Shown piece by piece: positions 13,097 to 16,853 of a stretch of DNA of 16,853 nucleotides. Source of the DNA: CBDCME01 sp965218865 (GTDB lineage Bacteria > Pseudomonadota > Alphaproteobacteria > JAAXGF01); contig CBDCME010000021.1 in NCBI GenBank assembly GCA_965218865.1, forward strand, positions 1-16,853. The letters run 5' to 3'. The notes below the pieces were generated by a model that saw nothing but the letters and a program-made list of their open reading frames with translations, made no database searches and had not been told where the DNA came from. A program made the translations under genes and the position numbers. Each line of letters begins with the position of its first letter. Position 1 is the stretch's first letter.

Positions 13097-16000
13097 GTAT
13101 CGCACTTCAGGCAGGTTCCGTTGCGAACCAAAGTGAAGTTTCCGCACTCGCCGCACGGATCCCCCACGTAACCCTTCATCCGCGCATCGCGCACGGCGGC
13201 GACCACGACCGCTGTCCCAGGGCCGGAAACGGCACCTGCAACGGTATTGGCGCTCCCGGTGGCAACGGCGCTTGACCGTGTCTTCGTGCGCAGCCGCGCT
13301 TCGCCGCCACCGCCCTGGACGATGCGCAGACCATTGCGGACATAACCGGCGCTGGCGACACGCATGACGGCCGCCTGATCCGCGGCCCGATTGGGCCTGT
13401 GATCGCCGCTGATCGTGGACTGGTCCTCGCCGCGCCCGACGCAGTCGGGAAGGATGTCAGCGGGTTCGACATGGGCCAGATCGCGGCGACCCAGATAGGA
13501 GATGGCAACTTCGCGAAAGATGTAATCGAGAACCGACGTCGACATCTTGATCGTGTCGTTGCCCTCGACCAAACCGGAGGGTTCGAAGCGGGTAAAGGTA
13601 AAGGCCTCGACGAATTCCTCCAGAGGAACGCCATACTGGAGCCCGATCGAGATTGCGATGGCGAAATTGTTCATCAGGCTCCGGAAAGCGGCGCCTTCCT
13701 TGTGCATGTCGATAAAGATCTCGCCCAAGGACCCGTCGTCGTACTCGCCGGTGCGAAGATAGACCTTGTGGCCGCCAACAATGGCCTTCTGGGTGTATCC
13801 CCGCCGCCGTTGCGGCAAGCGACGCCTCTCGGCCACCTGAATTTTGGCCGCGGCGGTGGCGATCCGTTCAACGACCTGCACCGGTGGCGCGGCGGCGATG
13901 GGTTCGGCGGCGGTGTCCTCGTATTCGTCTTTCATCGCCATGGCGCTCAACGGTTGCGACAGCTTCGAACCATCGCGGTACAGCGCGTTGGCCTTCAACC
14001 CCAGGCGCCACGACAACATGTACGCTTCCTTGCAGTCCTCGACGCTGGCGCTATTCGGCATGTTGATGGTTTTCGAGATCGCCCCGGATATGAACGGCTG
14101 GGCCGCCGCCATCATGCGAATGTGGCTCTCGACGGAAAGATAGCGCTTGCCCTCGCGCCCGCACGGACTGGCGCAATCGAAGACCGGAAGGTGCTCGTCC
14201 TTGAGGTGCGGTGCCCCCTCGAGAGTCATGGCGCCGCAGCAATGGGCGTTGGCCGCCGCGACGTCGGCCGCGGCGAAACCAAGCGCGGACAACATGTCGA
14301 ATTCGACGTTGCCGAGTTGCTCCTCGGAAAAACCCGAAAACCTCCGCGCAGAACGAGGCGCCGAGGGTCCACTTGTTGAAGACGAAGCGGATGTCGAAGG
14401 CGCTGGCGAGCGCCGCTTCGAGCGTATCGAGCACCTCGGCCGAGAACCCCCGCGCCTTGAGCAGGTCGTGGTTGACGCCGGGCGCGTCCTTGAGGGTCCC
14501 TCGACCGGTCGCGTAACGGACGATGTCGTCGATCTGGGCCCCGGTGTAGCCCAGCGTGCGCAGCGCTTCGGGTACCGAACGGTTGATGATCTTGAAATAA
14601 CCGCCGCCCGCGAGTTTCTTGAACTTGACGAGAGCATAGTCGGGCTCGATCCCGGTCGTATCGCAATCCATGACCAGACCGATGGTACCGGTCGGCGCCA
14701 CCACCGTGGCCTGGGCGTTACGGAATCCGTGCCCACCGCCGATTTCCAAGGCCTGGTCCCAGGCCTCCCGAGCGGCAGCAACCAGGTCCTTGTCGGGACA
14801 GCCGTCGGCGTCGAGGGGCACCGGCAATATGGTCAGTTTCTCTAAGGCGCCCATCTGGCAGTGGGCGGCCCGGCGATGATTTCGGACAACGCGCAGCATC
14901 GCCTCGCGGTTGGCGGAGTAGCCCGGAAAGGCCCCCAACTCGCGCGCCATTTCCGCCGAGGTGGCGTAGGAGACACCGGTCAACAAAGCACTGACGGCGG
15001 CACAGATAGCCCGTCCCTCCTTGCTGTCGTAACCGTATCCCCAAGCCATCAAGAATCCGCCGAGGTTGGCAAAACCAAGTCCCAGCGAGCGGAATTCGTA
15101 CGACCGTTCGGCGATCCGGCGCGACGGAAATTGGGCCATGACCACCGAGATCTCGAGGACGATCGTCCACAGCGCCACCGCGTGGCTGAACAAGGCGACG
15201 TCGAAGCGGCCGTCGGCGCGACGAAACCTCTGCAGATTGAGCGAAGCCAGATTGCAGGCGGTATCGTCGAGAAACATGTATTCCGAGCAGGGATTCGAGG
15301 CCTCGATACGGCCCGCTTCAGGACAGGTGTGCCAGGCGTTGATCGTGGTATCGAACTGCAGTCCGGGGTCGGCCGAGGCCCAGGCGGCGTAGCCGATCCG
15401 CTCCCATAGATCCCGGGCCGCGACGGTCTTGTGCACCTTGCCGTCGGTGCGACGGATGAGGGACCAGCGACCGTCCTCGACGACCTTGGTCAGGAATTCG
15501 TCGGAAACCCGAACCGTGTTGTTTGCGTTCTGACCCGATACGGTGCGGTAGGCCTCGGAATCCCAATCGGTATCGTAGGCCCGAAAGTCGATCGACGTAT
15601 AGCCCTGTCGGGAATAGGCAATGACCCGCTGGATGGTGTTTTCCGGAACCATCGCGCGGCGCGCCTCGACGATCGCCGGGCGCAGTTTCGGATTGCCGCC
15701 GGGGGTGAACCTGCCGTCACCCTTGCCGCCGCCGGAATGGCAGGCGTGCATGATCGCGTTCAGGTGCTTCTGACAAAGCTTGGAACCGGCCACCATCGCC
15801 GCGACCTTTTGTTCCTCGACGACCTTCCAATCGATAAATTCCCCGACGTCGGGATGATCGATGTCGATGACGACCATTTTAGCCGCGCGCCGGGTCGTAC
15901 CCCCCGACTTAATGGCCCCGGCGGCACGGTCTCCGACCTTCAGGAAACTCATCAGCCCGGACGACTTACCCCCGCCCGACAATGGCTCGCCGGCGCCGCG

Positions 16001-16715
16001 GAGCTTGGAGAAATTGCTTCCGGTTCCAGAGCCGTACTTGAAAAGGCGCGCTTCCCGTACCCACAGATCCATGATTCCGCCGTCGTTGACGAGTTCGTCG
16101 GAAACGCTCTGAAATGAAACAGGCGTGGGGCTGGGGACGTTCATAGGCCGATTCCGAGCGCCGCGGCTCACCGCTCGCGGGATCGACGAAATAATGTCCC
16201 TGAGGCGGGCCGTCGATGCCGTAGGCCCAATGCAAACCCGTGTTGAACCATTGCGGCGAGTTGGGCGCCGCCATCTGCCGGCACAACATGTGGCGGATTT
16301 CGTCGAAGAACGCGCGGGCGTCGCGCTCGACTTCGAAATACCCGTTATTCCACCCCCAGTAGGTCCATGCTCCGGCCAGGCGGTCGAACACCTGCTTCGA
16401 CGAGGTTTCGCCGACGTAACGCTCGCTCTCCTCAAGGGCGGACAGGGCCTCCTCGTCGGCCTCCCGGCGACACAACCACGAAGGAACCGTCTCCTCCTCG
16501 ACCGCTTTCAAGCACGCGGCGACGCCGGCCTTGCGGAAATACTTCTGGGCGATGATATCGCTCGCGACCTGCGACCAATCCGCCGGCACTTCGACGGCGG
16601 ATTGGCGGAAAACCAAGCGGCCGTCCGGATTACGGATCTCGCTTACGGTCGTCCGAAACGGTATGTCGGCGTACGGTTCGCAATCCTCGGTGGTAAATTT
16701 TCGTTCGATGCGCAT
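13069..16715 (-). pseudogene. Adenosylcobalamin-dependent (class II) ribonucleotide reductase, two +1 frameshifts
   Basis: NrdJ makes deoxyribonucleotides from ribonucleotides with vitamin B12 as radical source, with or without oxygen. ATG 16715 has GAGG 8 bases upstream. The order of parts is: N-terminal region MRIERKFTTEDCEPYADIPF; NSPQWFNTGLHW; PHACFI with the first redox cysteine; DDTACNLASLNLQRF with the second; NPCSEY with the radical cysteine and Glu; NAQATVVAPTGTIGL; a TSCPD-type region (FIDMHKEG); and the C-terminal cysteine tail CGECGNFTLV, CLKCDTCGTTSGCS. The total of about 1215 residues is normal. An extra T in TTT (16112-16114) shifts the frame straight after PHACFI, to QSVSDELVNDGG. 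An extra base in GGGTTTTT (14328-14335) shifts it again between FCAEVFGF and SEEQLGNVEFDML. Both lie in homopolymer tracts, so sequencing error is quite possible. The gene is labelled broken as read. Confidence 0.85.
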
Positions 16716-16757
16716 GAGCCACCCCTCAACCTTTCACCAACCCCGCAATTTATGTTC

Positions 16758-16769
16758 TGATGTACATCA
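16758..16769. repeat. 12-bp palindrome in the nrdJ leader
   Basis: TGATGTACATCA is a perfect palindrome about 43 bases upstream of the nrdJ start and downstream of the promoter. It could be a protein-binding site. No cobalamin riboswitch was recognised in the leader. Confidence 0.35.
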
Positions 16770-16792
16770 TGTTGCGTAGGTTTGTCTCCCAG

Positions 16793-16827
16793 ACACAAAA
16801 TCTAGACCCTAAATCGAGAGTGTGCAA
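16793..16827 (-). promoter_or_regulatory. nrdJ promoter overlapping NrdR-box-like sites
   Basis: On the minus strand TTGCAC (16822-16827) and TAGATT (16799-16804) are 17 bases apart and point into nrdJ, leaving a leader of about 77 bases. The segment starts (plus strand) ACACAAAATCTAG and ends GAGAGTGT, so ACAC...GTGT spans 16793-16823. Each end resembles half of an NrdR box (ACACWATATATWGTGT), the site of the repressor that controls ribonucleotide reductase genes. By my count the matches are 11 of 16 and 10 of 16, and the spacing differs from the usual pair. Confidence 0.35.
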
Positions 16828-16853
16828 CAAAATTGTAACCTTTTCTCGGGACC

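Noticed and set aside
13399..14379. 326-residue open frame on the plus strand
   Set aside because: It is antisense to nrdJ, which is recognised over this entire stretch.
14328..16114. Programmed frameshifting in nrdJ
   Set aside because: The two sites share no common slippery motif, no such control is known for nrdJ, and both are homopolymer tracts; error or mutation is simpler.
16716..16800. Cobalamin riboswitch in the nrdJ leader
   Set aside because: The leader is too short and no B12-box-like sequence was seen; NrdJ uses B12, but the gene need not be riboswitch-controlled.

Overview
The window is GC-rich DNA from a proteobacterium, most likely an alphaproteobacterium of the Rhodospirillales type. 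This is an inference from the protein families, not a measured placement. The families are a long class II (B12-dependent) ribonucleotide reductase, a Tat-exported PhoX-family phosphatase, an alphaproteobacterial-style IHF-alpha-like protein, an ArsR/ArsC pair and several IS630-family elements. No rRNA, tRNA or CRISPR array was seen.

Layout. 1-950: remnant of a ChrR-like cupin and a broken glutathione S-transferase, both on the minus strand; the transferase keeps a promoter and palindromic operator-like sites. 950-2760: small genes, namely a 49-aa one-helix membrane protein (minus), a 56-aa zinc-ribbon-like protein (plus), a frameshifted small secreted protein and a doubly frameshifted Sel1-repeat protein. 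2800-3427: an IHF-alpha-like gene (minus) and a possible small RNA that ends at a strong terminator. 3428-10390: two nearly identical IS630-family elements in inverted orientation that bracket four plus-strand genes. 10391-10562: an imperfect GC-rich palindrome. 10563-11670: a second, different IS630 element. 11690-12815: arsenic genes (arsR broken, arsC intact, start of an aquaporin-like gene left as a remnant). 13061-16827: nrdJ on the minus strand, complete end to end but with two +1 frameshifts, a promoter and NrdR-box-like sites.

The most interesting part is the bracketed segment 4592-9227. It encodes a Tat-exported PhoX-like phosphatase and three exported proteins that appear to be distant paralogues. 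Each of the three has an N-terminal hydrophobic export segment, a winged-helix/ArsR-like region with a cysteine in its first helix, and a C-terminal Cys-x5-Cys motif. One also carries a C-terminal cyclophilin-like (TM1367-type) domain. A DNA-binding-type fold outside the cytoplasm, repeated three times beside a phosphatase, matches no system I know.

Single-base indels recur across the window: GST, Sel1, a small secreted gene, arsR, one transposase copy and nrdJ twice. Either this is a decaying region rich in insertion sequences, or the sequence carries uncorrected indel errors. The GST also has an in-frame TGA, and nrdJ is usually an important gene, so both explanations may apply.
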